Notes under the pieces: generated by a model
What the model was told of the DNA's origin: nothing
The model's database searches: none
What the model saw: the letters and a program-made list of their open reading frames with translations, nothing else
In this document: positions 42,418-50,922 of the stretch, piece by piece
Layout: every line of letters begins with the position of its first letter
Numbering within the stretch: position 1 is the stretch's first letter
Position numbers and translations under genes: made by a program
Assembly: GCA_002373675.1 (NCBI GenBank)
Contig: DFLF01000016.1
Coordinates: 56,131-120,130, forward strand
Reading direction: 5' to 3'
Length of the DNA: 64,000 nucleotides
Origin: Pseudobutyrivibrio sp. UBA3626
GTDB taxonomy: Bacteria; Bacillota; Clostridia; Lachnospirales; Lachnospiraceae

Positions 42418-42852
42418 AAGGATTTTCAAGATTTTACTCGACATGAGCAAGATGGACACTTTCTGAAGCGAATCAGATTTAAATTTCGCGTAGATTATGA
42501 CGCTGAAGCAGGTGGCAAGGTGTTGCTCAACGATAACGACGTCGAGGCTGTATGTTTATTGTCCAAACTTCATGAGGCAAAGCATCATATCAACGTTAAG
42601 GTCGATATGGATGAGATTGATCCTACAAGTGCGGAAGCAAAGGCGACATACAAAGAGATCGAAGAATGGGTGCAGGAACACTATGGATTCCATGTAACAA
42701 ACCTAAATATTGCGCAGGTAAAGCAGAAGCATGGAATTATAGAAAGAGAGAATTACAACAAGCCTAAATCTGAGAATAGTAAACAGCCCGGATGTCCGGA
42801 GGAAAAAATAAAGGCTATAGAGGAGGCCCTGCAACATTTTAGGATGATATAA
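42418..42852 (+). pseudogene. Orphan rlmCD-type tail module
   Basis: The frame is open from 42418, but only from about 42538 does it read like a family: VEAVCLLSKLHEAKHHINVK, SAEAKATYKEIEEWVQEHYG and EEKIKAIEEALQHF. The same kind of tail is found at the C-terminus of RlmD/RumA-type methyltransferases of Clostridia. The catalytic part is absent. It could still be translated from the GTG at 42520 as a 110-residue protein. Confidence 0.55.
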
Positions 42853-42943
42853 AGAGAAGTTACCATGATGTGACATGATAGCTATGCGCATAAATACATA
42901 TAAGACAACAATATCTGATAATCAAATACGAGGGGGAGTAATT

Positions 42944-44719
42944 GTGAATTTTTATGAGTTGATTGATGAAATAGTTGCATTAAGACAAGAATGTCATTGG
43001 GATAATCTGCCTCACTCATTTAATCTATCAAGTCGTGCAAAGTTGAAAGAACCATTTGATTTAGAAGTTTTTGATATAGTTGAGAAGGCTTATAGAATTG
43101 AAATCATTTATAGATCTGATCGTAGAGATGTCGATGAAAAAAAAGAATATAGGAAATATGGAGATTCGGAGTTAATTCCCTTTACAGAAACAGAACTGAA
43201 GATACTCAATGATCTTGATTGGATGAGATTACCTCATAATCTCAAGGCGCATATATATGATGTTATTTGGCTATGCAATCATATGTATGAGGCGGCAAAT
43301 ATTGCAATGGAGGAATATTATGAACTATATCACGAGTGGTTTGATGAGGTAAATTGGGTACAGTGCATTGATTATATAAGCAGAGCAATAGAATTAGCTG
43401 CAAAATTAGGTAGAAATGATAAAAAGGAAGGCTTTTTGGCTGATATATACAATGACATAGTCAGATTAAACGGTAATGATCCTTCCTTCTTATCTATCTC
43501 ATTAATTGAATTGATAATATACCAGAATTATCTTTGTGATTTTAATGCACTTATTCCTTTCGTGGATAAACTAATCGAAAAAAATGAAGATAGCATAAAT
43601 ACTGCACATATACTGGAACAGGCATATTATGTAAAAGCAAATATTTACAAAAAGCTTAAGGATACTGAATCCGAGAATAATGTTTATATCCGATTTGCAG
43701 ATACATTGATACAGGGGGCAGAAAAGCTTGTAAGAGCTTCTGATGGTGAGAATACTATTGGCAATCGAAACTGGTTTATGGCAGAGAACGACATTAAGAA
43801 AGCTATTGGATTATATCAAAACCACGGGGCATCGGAAAAAGCAATAACTGCTCAAAAACGTCTTATAGAAGTGCAAAAAACAGCTGTAAAGAGCATGCCA
43901 ATGCATGAATTTAAATATGATGTAACTGATTTTTATAAGAAATTCCGTGAAGAGTATGAAAATCATGATGTTCATGATTTAATTTGGGATGTGGTGTTTT
44001 CGTTTGGCTTTCAAAATAAGCAGAAAATCTATGAAGATGTTACAAATAACGCTTCTCCAATATCGTCATTGTTCCCTATGCATATTTTGGGCTCAGAAGG
44101 ACAGACGGAGTTTTTTCTTCCGGGTTTGCAATTGAATGATGAGAATAATATTCTTTTACACATGTATCATAAGGCGAAGGAATATGAAATAATACAGGGT
44201 CAAACGGTAGGAGTCTGGTTTATTCAATTATTTCGGAAATTAAATATACAAGAATCAGATTTGGATTTTGTTTTTGATAATAATCCTATTATTCCTAAAG
44301 GACAGGAGAAGGATGTTCAAAGAGGTGTATACTATGGACTTACGGGGCGTATGTCAGACGCTTTGGATAAGTTGGCGCCCAAGGTGGAGAATATTATAAG
44401 AAACCTAGCTGAAATGTGTGGGGATCTTATGACATACTATGATGTTAAAGAAGGTATTCAACAAAAGAAAGTCCTTAGCCAAATATTTGCAGGCGTAAAA
44501 CTTAATGAATGTATTGACGAGAATATTATATTTACCTTTGATGGTCTACTTCAACAGAAAGCGGGATCAAATATTAGAAATAGAGTGGGGCACGGATTAA
44601 ATATTGAAGCTGAATGCTCTACAGGGGACTGCATTTATTTTGTCATGATAGCTTTGAAATTTTGTGCATTGTACAGTAGTAGTTTTATGGATGAGATTGA
44701 AAGACGTCGGTACACATAA
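42944..44719 (+). CDS. DUF4209 protein with HEPN-like motif
   Basis: The 591-residue protein is helical for about 350 residues and then carries a C-terminal DUF4209 domain, whose hallmark RNxxxHG is present as RNRVGHG (Arg545 to Gly551). That motif also fits the R-x4-H pattern of HEPN-type RNases, so RNA cleavage is a reasonable guess. The GTG at 42944 follows AGGGGGAG; the ATG at 42875 has no ribosome site. It precedes the zinc-ribbon nuclease gene by 73 bases in the same direction. The two are proposed as one defence cassette. Confidence 0.75.
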   Translation: MNFYELIDEIVALRQECHWDNLPHSFNLSSRAKLKEPFDLEVFDIVEKAYRIEIIYRSDRRDVDEKKEYRKYGDSELIPFTETELKILNDLDWMRLPHNLKAHIYDVIWLCNHMYEAANIAMEEYYELYHEWFDEVNWVQCIDYISRAIELAAKLGRNDKKEGFLADIYNDIVRLNGNDPSFLSISLIELIIYQNYLCDFNALIPFVDKLIEKNEDSINTAHILEQAYYVKANIYKKLKDTESENNVYIRFADTLIQGAEKLVRASDGENTIGNRNWFMAENDIKKAIGLYQNHGASEKAITAQKRLIEVQKTAVKSMPMHEFKYDVTDFYKKFREEYENHDVHDLIWDVVFSFGFQNKQKIYEDVTNNASPISSLFPMHILGSEGQTEFFLPGLQLNDENNILLHMYHKAKEYEIIQGQTVGVWFIQLFRKLNIQESDLDFVFDNNPIIPKGQEKDVQRGVYYGLTGRMSDALDKLAPKVENIIRNLAEMCGDLMTYYDVKEGIQQKKVLSQIFAGVKLNECIDENIIFTFDGLLQQKAGSNIRNRVGHGLNIEAECSTGDCIYFVMIALKFCALYSSSFMDEIERRRYT

Positions 44720-44792
44720 TAGAGAATAGATTATACAGCGAGTTTTGCAATTATATGTGAATATACGATAGCGCAGAAAAGGGGGTGTCATT

Positions 44793-47039
44793 ATGTCTAA
44801 ACTCCTCAAGAATAATAGAAACTTAATGAATGAATATAGTTATGAAAAGAATGTCAATTTGGATCTGGATAGAATAACTATTGGGTCAAATGCAAAGATT
44901 TGGTGGAAATGCACTTTAGGGCATGAATGGCAGGCTACCGTTGGTAGTAGGAGTAAAGGAGCCGGGTGTCCATATTGTTCAAATCATAAAGCTTGGGCGG
45001 GCTATAATGATCTTGCCACGGTGAATCCTAAGTTGGCAAGTGAGTGGTGTTATGAGAAAAATGGCGGATTGAGGCCAACTTCCGTAACGGTTGGTTCACA
45101 TAAAAAGGTGTGGTGGAAGTGTAATAATGGACATGAATGGGAAGCCGAAATAAAAAGCAGAAGTGTTGGAAATGGATGCCCATATTGCTCAGGACGATTC
45201 GCAGTTAAGGGTGTAAATGATTTACAAACGGTAGATCCGGCTATATCTGAGGAATGGGATTTTGAAAAGAATGGTGAATTAACGCCATCGGAAGTATTAC
45301 CTAATAGTGGAATGAAAGTATGGTGGAGATGCAAAGAAGGACATGGATGGCAAACTACAGTATCTCATAGAAGTAAAGGAAGTGGCTGCCCTTACTGCGG
45401 AGGTAAAAAAGTTCTAAAAGGATTTAATGATTTGCAAACAGTGAATCCAACTTTGGCGAAGGAATGGAATTATGTGAAAAACGGCGAATTAACTCCTACA
45501 GATGTTATGCCTAATAGCGGGAAAAAGGTATGGTGGAAATGCTCAAAAGGACATGAATGGCAGCAAAAAATATATCATAGAAACAATGGCATTAATTGCC
45601 CTATATGTTATTCGGAGCGAAATACATCCTTTCCTGAATTTGCTCTTTTGTATTATTTGAACAAAACAGGAGTGGAGGTAATTCATTCATACAAGGAGCT
45701 GGGTTACGAGCTAGATATCTATATTCCATCTAAAAAAATCGCAGTCGAATATGATGGCTTTTTTTGGCATAAGAATAAAAGAAAACAGGATTTGGAAAAA
45801 AATCAGCTGTGCAAAAGAGAAGGAATAAAAATATACAGAATTAGAGAGGGTTTGCCATCATTAAACGATACGTCTGTTGATTATGTAATTCAAAAAAACA
45901 AAAGAATCGAATTAGAAAGAGTAATTGCTGAAATTGTTAAGGATATTTGCGGTAGTGGAGTTGTTGTAGATTTGAAGAAAGACTCCATCGCAATAGATAA
46001 TTTGAGGGATTTCATAGAGAAAGATAGTTCCATTCTTTCGCTCAAGCCTCAAATTGCAGATGAATGGAATTATGAACGAAATGGGGACTTGAAACCGGAA
46101 TTTTTTGCACCTAATAGTGGGAAGCTAGTTTGGTGGAAATGCCATAAAGGACATGAATGGCAGTCGAGAATACAAAGTAGGAATAGAGGAATAGGGTGTC
46201 CATACTGTTCTGGAAGAAATGCGGTTAAAGGAGAAACCGATTTAAAAACAGTCAATCCGGGTTTGGCTAAAGAATGGAATTATGAAAGGAATAATGGATT
46301 AACTCCTTCAGATGTATTGCCAAACAGTGAAATCAAGGCTTGGTGGATATGTGAAAATGGACATGAGTGGCAGGCGATGATCGGAAATAGAACTAAAGGA
46401 CAGGGCTGTCCATACTGTTCTGGAAAAAAGGTGTTAAAAGGTTTTAATGATTTACAAACTGTAATACCAGATTTGGCAAGTGAATGGCACGCCACAAAAA
46501 ATGGAAACCTTAAACCTTGTGATGTAACAAAAGGATCCAATAAAAAAGTCTGGTGGATGTGTTCAAAAGGACATGAATGGCAAGCCTGTATTTGCCACAG
46601 AAGCAAAGGCGCTGGATGCCCATATTGCTCAAGCAGAATGGTACTAAAGGATTTTAACGATTTACAATCTGTTAATCCTGATTTGGCAAGTGAATGGAAC
46701 TACGAGAAGAATAATGGATTAACTCCTGATGAAGTAACACCTAATAGCAACAAGTCTATATGGTGGAAATGTAGAGATTGTGGTTATGAGTGGAAGACGT
46801 CTGTTTCTAATAGAAACAACCAAAATACCGGATGTCCCAAGTGCTCAAAAAAGAAAACAGCTCAAGCATTATCTCATAGAGTTATTCAGCTATCATTAGA
46901 TAATAAAGTGATCGCTGAATACAGTAGTCTGGCAGAAGCTGAAAAACAGACTGGTGTGGGACATGGACAAATATCAAGAGTATGTAACGGTAAGAGACGG
47001 TCAGCTGGAGGTTATGTCTGGAAATATATAGATTGTTAA
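44793..47039 (+). CDS. Eight-zinc-ribbon nuclease with NUMOD-like tail
   Basis: Four zinc-ribbon units (1-275), each of the form WWKC..GHEW...CPYC with spacers such as GFNDLQTVNPTLAKEW, are followed by a nuclease-like domain (about 279-370). Its core is PEFALLYYL (Glu282), GYELDIYIP (Asp308), IAVEYDGFFWH (Glu319, Asp321, His326) and a GIKIYRIRE strand, as in Vsr/DUF559 enzymes. Four more ribbons (about 415-695) follow, then a NUMOD1-like DNA-binding end (RVIQLSLDNKVIAEYSSLAE, then GYVWKYI). All ribbon cysteines appear intact. Shine-Dalgarno AAAAGGGGGTG precedes the ATG. Likely a DNA-targeting nuclease of defence or homing type. Confidence 0.85.
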   Translation: MSKLLKNNRNLMNEYSYEKNVNLDLDRITIGSNAKIWWKCTLGHEWQATVGSRSKGAGCPYCSNHKAWAGYNDLATVNPKLASEWCYEKNGGLRPTSVTVGSHKKVWWKCNNGHEWEAEIKSRSVGNGCPYCSGRFAVKGVNDLQTVDPAISEEWDFEKNGELTPSEVLPNSGMKVWWRCKEGHGWQTTVSHRSKGSGCPYCGGKKVLKGFNDLQTVNPTLAKEWNYVKNGELTPTDVMPNSGKKVWWKCSKGHEWQQKIYHRNNGINCPICYSERNTSFPEFALLYYLNKTGVEVIHSYKELGYELDIYIPSKKIAVEYDGFFWHKNKRKQDLEKNQLCKREGIKIYRIREGLPSLNDTSVDYVIQKNKRIELERVIAEIVKDICGSGVVVDLKKDSIAIDNLRDFIEKDSSILSLKPQIADEWNYERNGDLKPEFFAPNSGKLVWWKCHKGHEWQSRIQSRNRGIGCPYCSGRNAVKGETDLKTVNPGLAKEWNYERNNGLTPSDVLPNSEIKAWWICENGHEWQAMIGNRTKGQGCPYCSGKKVLKGFNDLQTVIPDLASEWHATKNGNLKPCDVTKGSNKKVWWMCSKGHEWQACICHRSKGAGCPYCSSRMVLKDFNDLQSVNPDLASEWNYEKNNGLTPDEVTPNSNKSIWWKCRDCGYEWKTSVSNRNNQNTGCPKCSKKKTAQALSHRVIQLSLDNKVIAEYSSLAEAEKQTGVGHGQISRVCNGKRRSAGGYVWKYIDC

Positions 47040-47130
47040 TGAGACTGCCGATTTTGACTTATCCAATCTATAGAATTCATTTACGCTCATACGTGTGCCT
47101 GAGACAATGTGATTCTAATAGGGAGTTGGC

Positions 47131-47845
47131 ATGAATACAAGAATAGATAGAATTCGAGAAAATGAAAAAAAGGTCTCATACCAAGGTTATATACAGATGA
47201 GGTTTTATATAACACGGATAGTTGGTTAAAGAAGCCAATAAAAACAGTCCAGGAGCTAATGCCATTACTATCTGATTATGATTGTTTGCGGGTACTTGAC
47301 CTTGGATGTGGTATTGGAAGAAATAGCATATACATAGCAGAGAATTACAGAAACAAATGTTGCATGGTAGATTGCGTTGACATACTTGATATAGCCATTG
47401 GAAAGCTTAAAAGCAATGCACGTACTCGTGGTGTTGGAAAAAGAATAAATGGAATACTAGGCACAATTGAACAGTATGGCATCCACAAAAATACATATGA
47501 CCTTGTTTTGGCAGTTTCTGCTCTCGAACATGTGGAAAGTGAAAATTCTTTTAATACAAGGTGCAGGAAATAAAGGACGGAATAAAAAGCAAAGGAATTG
47601 TCTGCTTGGTAATCAATTCTGAAATCAGGGAAGTTAATAGGGATACATATGAAGAACTTGATCCGCAGTTTGAGGTTAATCTTTCTACAGAAGTGGTTAA
47701 ATCATATATCGATAATGTCTTTGCGGGATGGAACATTCTAAAGAAAACTGTGAGTTTTCAAGAGTATGATATCCCCAGAGATTCTATCACAAGTCATTTG
47801 ATTACTAATGTAATAACTTTTGACTATAAATTATATCATTTATAA
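47131..47845 (+). pseudogene. Class I SAM methyltransferase with two frameshifts
   Basis: The gene begins NTRIDRIREN. A run of seven As (47165-47171) shifts the frame; one more A would restore it and give GLIPRLYTDEVLYNTDSWLK, then the SAM motif LRVLDLGCGIGRNSIYIAEN. Near 47565 a second shift separates SALEHVESENSF from the C-terminal half QEIKDGIKSKGIVCLVINSE. Both pieces are otherwise well preserved, so decay is recent or the sequence has homopolymer errors. Confidence 0.8.
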
Positions 47846-47870
47846 TACCAGACAAATCCTTCGGCTTCGA

Positions 47871-48683
47871 TTATTTTTTCTTCTTCCCACACCCATTTCC
47901 TTTGATGGGCTTGCAGAGATCCGAGTGTCGCCGCAGTATATCGGTAAAAGTCTTAAACTCATAGGGATCCATCTTGGCGAAGTTGATTTTGAAGAGTTTG
48001 CTGTACATTATTATCTGAGCTTGCATTGTGTTATCGGCAGTCTTTAGTTCTTCAAACGAGTTGAGGATATCATCAACAGGTGTATTTGTATCACCGGTTT
48101 CTGCATCCTTGCTATGAGCACCTCTTAAATCTTTTGCAATTTTTACGATGTCATTTCCAAGAAGATTGTTAAAGTAATTATCTTCAGAAATAGATGCTGT
48201 TTTTAATGTTTTCATATAGTGATCTTCATCGGAAACGCCTTTGTTTTGGAGACGAACTCTAGTCTGTTCAACCATTTTGTTGATGTTTCTGAATTACATT
48301 CTGGCAAGATTATCAACATAGTTTTCCATGTCTGAAAGAAAATTGATGAATTCTGGATGCTTTATCAATTCACAAATCAGCCTAACATTTAGTGTTCCGC
48401 TTTTCAGTAAATCTACAGTTTCATCATCTATACCAAGTTCGTCTACTGGGAAAGGATGTTGTTCTCTGTTTTCTGTAATTCCCAAAAGATAGTCTGATGT
48501 GACTCCATAAAAATCCGCAAGCGTAATGATGGCCTTGTGAGATATTTCCTTATAATCATCAGTTTCATAATTGCCAAGTGATGCTCTGGATATTCTGGCC
48601 TGTTCTGACAATTCTTATAGAGACAGACCTTTTTCTATTCTCAAATCTTTCAATTTTTCCTGAATCGACAATTTGCATTTCAT
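47871..48683 (-). pseudogene. XRE regulator with two in-frame stops
   Basis: Read leftwards from 48683 (Shine-Dalgarno AAGGGGA), the protein begins MKCKLSIQEKLKDLRIEKGL. It meets TAA at 48617-48615 and continues in frame as ELSEQARISRASLGNYE and DFYGVTSDYLLGITENRE. It ends at a second TAA at 48296-48294 after DMENYVDNLARM and continues in frame as FRNINKMVEQTRVRLQNKG to a Lys-rich C-terminus. The joined protein of about 270 residues matches long XRE regulators of Clostridia mobile elements, so the two stops are nonsense mutations. Confidence 0.8.
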
Positions 48684-48897
48684 GAATCCAGTCCCCTTTA
48701 ACATAGTTTATATATAATTGCATATCTATATTGTAGCTGAACGCATGTTTGCAGGATACAGCTAAATCTAAAAACATAGAATTTTTAATTTTTTAAAATG
48801 AATTCCTGCCTCTTGGATATACGGATTGGATTGTTTTTTTCTTGGATAATGTGTTCATGAACAATGATTTCCAGTTTGTAGCGGAGGTGAAAAGAAA

Positions 48898-49242
48898 ATG
48901 TTAAATCAAGGGTATGTTCCATGTGACAAACAAATTCATATCAAGTTATCAGAGGCGGAATTACAAATGATCCGTGATAGGATGGCGCAGATGGGATTTA
49001 AAAATCTGAACGCATATGTTTGAAAGATGGCAATTGATGGATATTATATCAAAGTCGATTTTAAAGAACTTCTTGAAGTAATAAGGCTACTGAGAATTGA
49101 CAGTAAAAAAATCAATCAGATTGCAAAGGCTGCCAATACCTACGAGGGTGTAGATGGCAAAATCATTTCTGATATGAACGCTGAACATGAAAAAGTTTTA
49201 AAGAAAGTGGAGAAGTGTTTTGACAAATATCTTGAGATTTAG
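48898..49242 (+). pseudogene. mobC: MobC-type relaxosome protein with in-frame TGA
   Basis: Translation gives VPCDKQIHIKLSEAELQMIR, then GFKNLNAYV, a TGA at 49021-49023, and in the same frame KMAIDGYYIKVDFKELLEVI and INQIAKAANTYEG to the end. This matches MobC relaxosome proteins, where the interrupted place is usually AYVRKMA, so Arg to stop. Mobilization proteins of this type bind next to oriT and help the relaxase. Shine-Dalgarno GGAGGTGA is intact. Confidence 0.85.
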
Positions 49243-49256
49243 GGATTGGGTTTTAA

Positions 49257-49323
49257 GCCTGCTTTGCAGGCGTAGCTTGCCGATGATAATCGGCAATCAG
49301 GGGGATTGGGGAATACTCCCCAA
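49257..49323 (+). other. Candidate origin of transfer (oriT)
   Basis: Three perfect hairpins follow one another directly after mobC: GCCTGC/GCAGGC, TTGCCGAT/ATCGGCAA and TTGGGG/CCCCAA. In mobilizable elements of Clostridia an oriT commonly lies between mobC and the relaxase gene. Here no relaxase follows; only about 30 codons near 49400-49492 could be a remnant of its end. No other feature is seen between 49324 and 49516. Confidence 0.55.
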
Positions 49324-49516
49324 CAAGCAAAATCGCATCAGGTGTACACCGATACATTGCTTGCCAATTTGAGAAAGGCCAAAAATCTCATTTAAGGAAG
49401 GGGATAGCTGTGAAGAATAAAGTGATAGTAAAAGATATATGTATGAATCTTATAAGGCGTATATGAAGTTCCGTAATAAGAAAACGAAGTAGAATATTGA
49501 AGGATATCATGAGGTG

Positions 49517-49525
49517 TGTTATAAT
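49517..49525 (+). promoter_or_regulatory. Extended -10 promoter of the XRE-ORF6N-STAND cluster
   Basis: TGtTATAAT lies 52 bases before the XRE start. Confidence 0.5.
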
Positions 49526-49528
49526 AAA

Positions 49529-49557
49529 TTCACTAATATGAATGTTATATAAGTGAA
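49529..49557 (+). promoter_or_regulatory. Operator-like inverted repeat
   Basis: TTCACT and AGTGAA (with AATAT and ATATA inside) straddle the expected transcription start, suiting autorepression by the XRE protein encoded next. Confidence 0.4.
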
Positions 49558-49577
49558 TAGCAAGCGAGGTATCACTC

Positions 49578-49940
49578 ATGATTATCAGCGAAAGAATTAT
49601 AAAGGTTTTGAAAGAACGGAATATGACACAGGCGGAGTTTGCAAAGCAGGTGGGAATTTCTACCAGTACCATAAGTGAATGGAAAAAGAGAAAGACCAAT
49701 CCTACTGTAGAAAAGATAATGGATATCTGTAATGTATTACAGATTACCCCGGAGCAGCTTCTTACCGGAAAAGGAATTGAGGATGAAGAGGAAATTGCAG
49801 CTGCAAGTCCTGAAAGTAAATTTACTCCTGGGGATGTTCAGATGATTGAAGATTATCATAATCTCAAGGAAGAACAGCAAAAGAGGCTTATGGCTTATAT
49901 GGATGCACTGAAGAAGATAAAGAATCTTGAGGACATGTGA
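49578..49940 (+). CDS. XRE-family regulator
   Basis: A 120-residue protein with an N-terminal helix-turn-helix (NMTQAEFAKQVGISTSTISE) and a C-terminal helical part (DVQMIEDYHNLKEEQQKRL) that probably dimerises. It is intact, unlike the regulator at 47871. It is the first gene of a cluster with the ORF6N and STAND genes (37-base and 19-base gaps) and probably represses it through the inverted repeat at 49529. Confidence 0.85.
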   Translation: MIISERIIKVLKERNMTQAEFAKQVGISTSTISEWKKRKTNPTVEKIMDICNVLQITPEQLLTGKGIEDEEEIAAASPESKFTPGDVQMIEDYHNLKEEQQKRLMAYMDALKKIKNLEDM

Positions 49941-49976
49941 ATATAAAACAATGATAAGTGATTTATGAGGTATCAT

Positions 49977-50903
49977 ATGGATGAAACTGTATTACGTGAA
50001 AAGAATACGCTTGAGATAGCTGGTCAGACTATAGATCTTTCAAAGATTATTTACACTATTCGAGGGAAGCAGGTGATGCTTGACAGCGATCTGGCCATAA
50101 TATATGGGTATGAGGTAAAAAGGCTAAATGAACAGGTGAAAAATAATATAAATAGGTTCCCTGACGATTTTATGTTTCAAATGACAAAAGAGGAAATGAA
50201 GGATTTGCGGTCGAAAATTTCGACCGCAAATATAAATCCAAAAAGCAGATCGCTTCCACATGTTTTTACAGAGCAAGGAATATATATGTTGGCGACTGTA
50301 TTAAATGGTGAAATAGCAGAGAAACAAAGCGTATTTATCATGCGGGCATTTCGGGAAATGCGACATTTTATTATGAATAATGAGAGAATGTTCGAAAGGA
50401 TAAATAGCATTGAATTAAAACAGTTGGAATATCAAAAAGAGTCAGAAGAAAAGTTTAATAAAATATTCGATTACATAGCAGATCATAAAGAAGACAATCA
50501 AAAGATTTTCTTTGATGGTCAAATATATGATGCCTTCAGTCTACTCACAGATATTGTAGGGCAAGCTAAAAGAGAAATTGTTTTGATTGATGGGTACATT
50601 GATGTAATTACACTAAATATTCTGGCAAAGAAAAATGTAGGGATTAATGTCTTCGCATATACTCTCCCTAGCGCAAGGATATCTGCACAAGACATTAATA
50701 GTTTTAATGCGCAGTATCCAACATTAACAGTAAAAAGGACCACAGCATTTCATGATCGTTTTCTTATTATCGATGGTGTCCATGGATATCACATAGGGTC
50801 TTCTTTAAAAGATGCGGGAAAGAAGTGCTTTGGCATAAACAAAATAGAGAGTGTCGATGTTCTTAAAGATATTATGAGTAAGGCGCAACAGACTGGTGTG
50901 TAA
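49977..50903 (+). CDS. ORF6N-domain protein with PLD-like C-terminus
   Basis: Residues about 15-110 are an ORF6N DNA-binding domain (YTIRGKQVMLDSDLAIIYGY, RFPDDFMFQMT, SRSLPHVFTEQGIYMLATVL). After a helical linker, residues about 185-305 look like a half phospholipase-D fold: a strand IVLIDGYIDVITL, then FHDRFLIIDG and YHIGSSLKDAGKK, which is the H-x(n)-K/D plus GSSLKD pattern. It may be a nucleic-acid sensor or nuclease. The ATG at 49977 has TGAGG upstream. It contains a long palindrome at 50203. Confidence 0.8.
   Translation: MDETVLREKNTLEIAGQTIDLSKIIYTIRGKQVMLDSDLAIIYGYEVKRLNEQVKNNINRFPDDFMFQMTKEEMKDLRSKISTANINPKSRSLPHVFTEQGIYMLATVLNGEIAEKQSVFIMRAFREMRHFIMNNERMFERINSIELKQLEYQKESEEKFNKIFDYIADHKEDNQKIFFDGQIYDAFSLLTDIVGQAKREIVLIDGYIDVITLNILAKKNVGINVFAYTLPSARISAQDINSFNAQYPTLTVKRTTAFHDRFLIIDGVHGYHIGSSLKDAGKKCFGINKIESVDVLKDIMSKAQQTGV
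50203..50231. repeat. 14-bp palindrome inside the ORF6N gene
   Basis: ATTTGCGGTCGAAA and TTTCGACCGCAAAT are perfect complements around one A. It encodes LRSKISTAN, so the sequence is both coding and palindromic. Confidence 0.8.
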
Positions 50904-50922
50904 ACTGAAAGGAAGCTTTCTT

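Noticed and set aside
48898..49242. Selenocysteine or TGA recoding in mobC
   Set aside because: No hairpin or cofactor context supports it, and the neighbouring regulator is broken by TAA codons as well.
49400..49492. Tail of a relaxase gene after oriT
   Set aside because: Only about 30 codons (ending KAYMKFRNKKTK) can be read and no relaxase motif is present, so it is mentioned only with the oriT.
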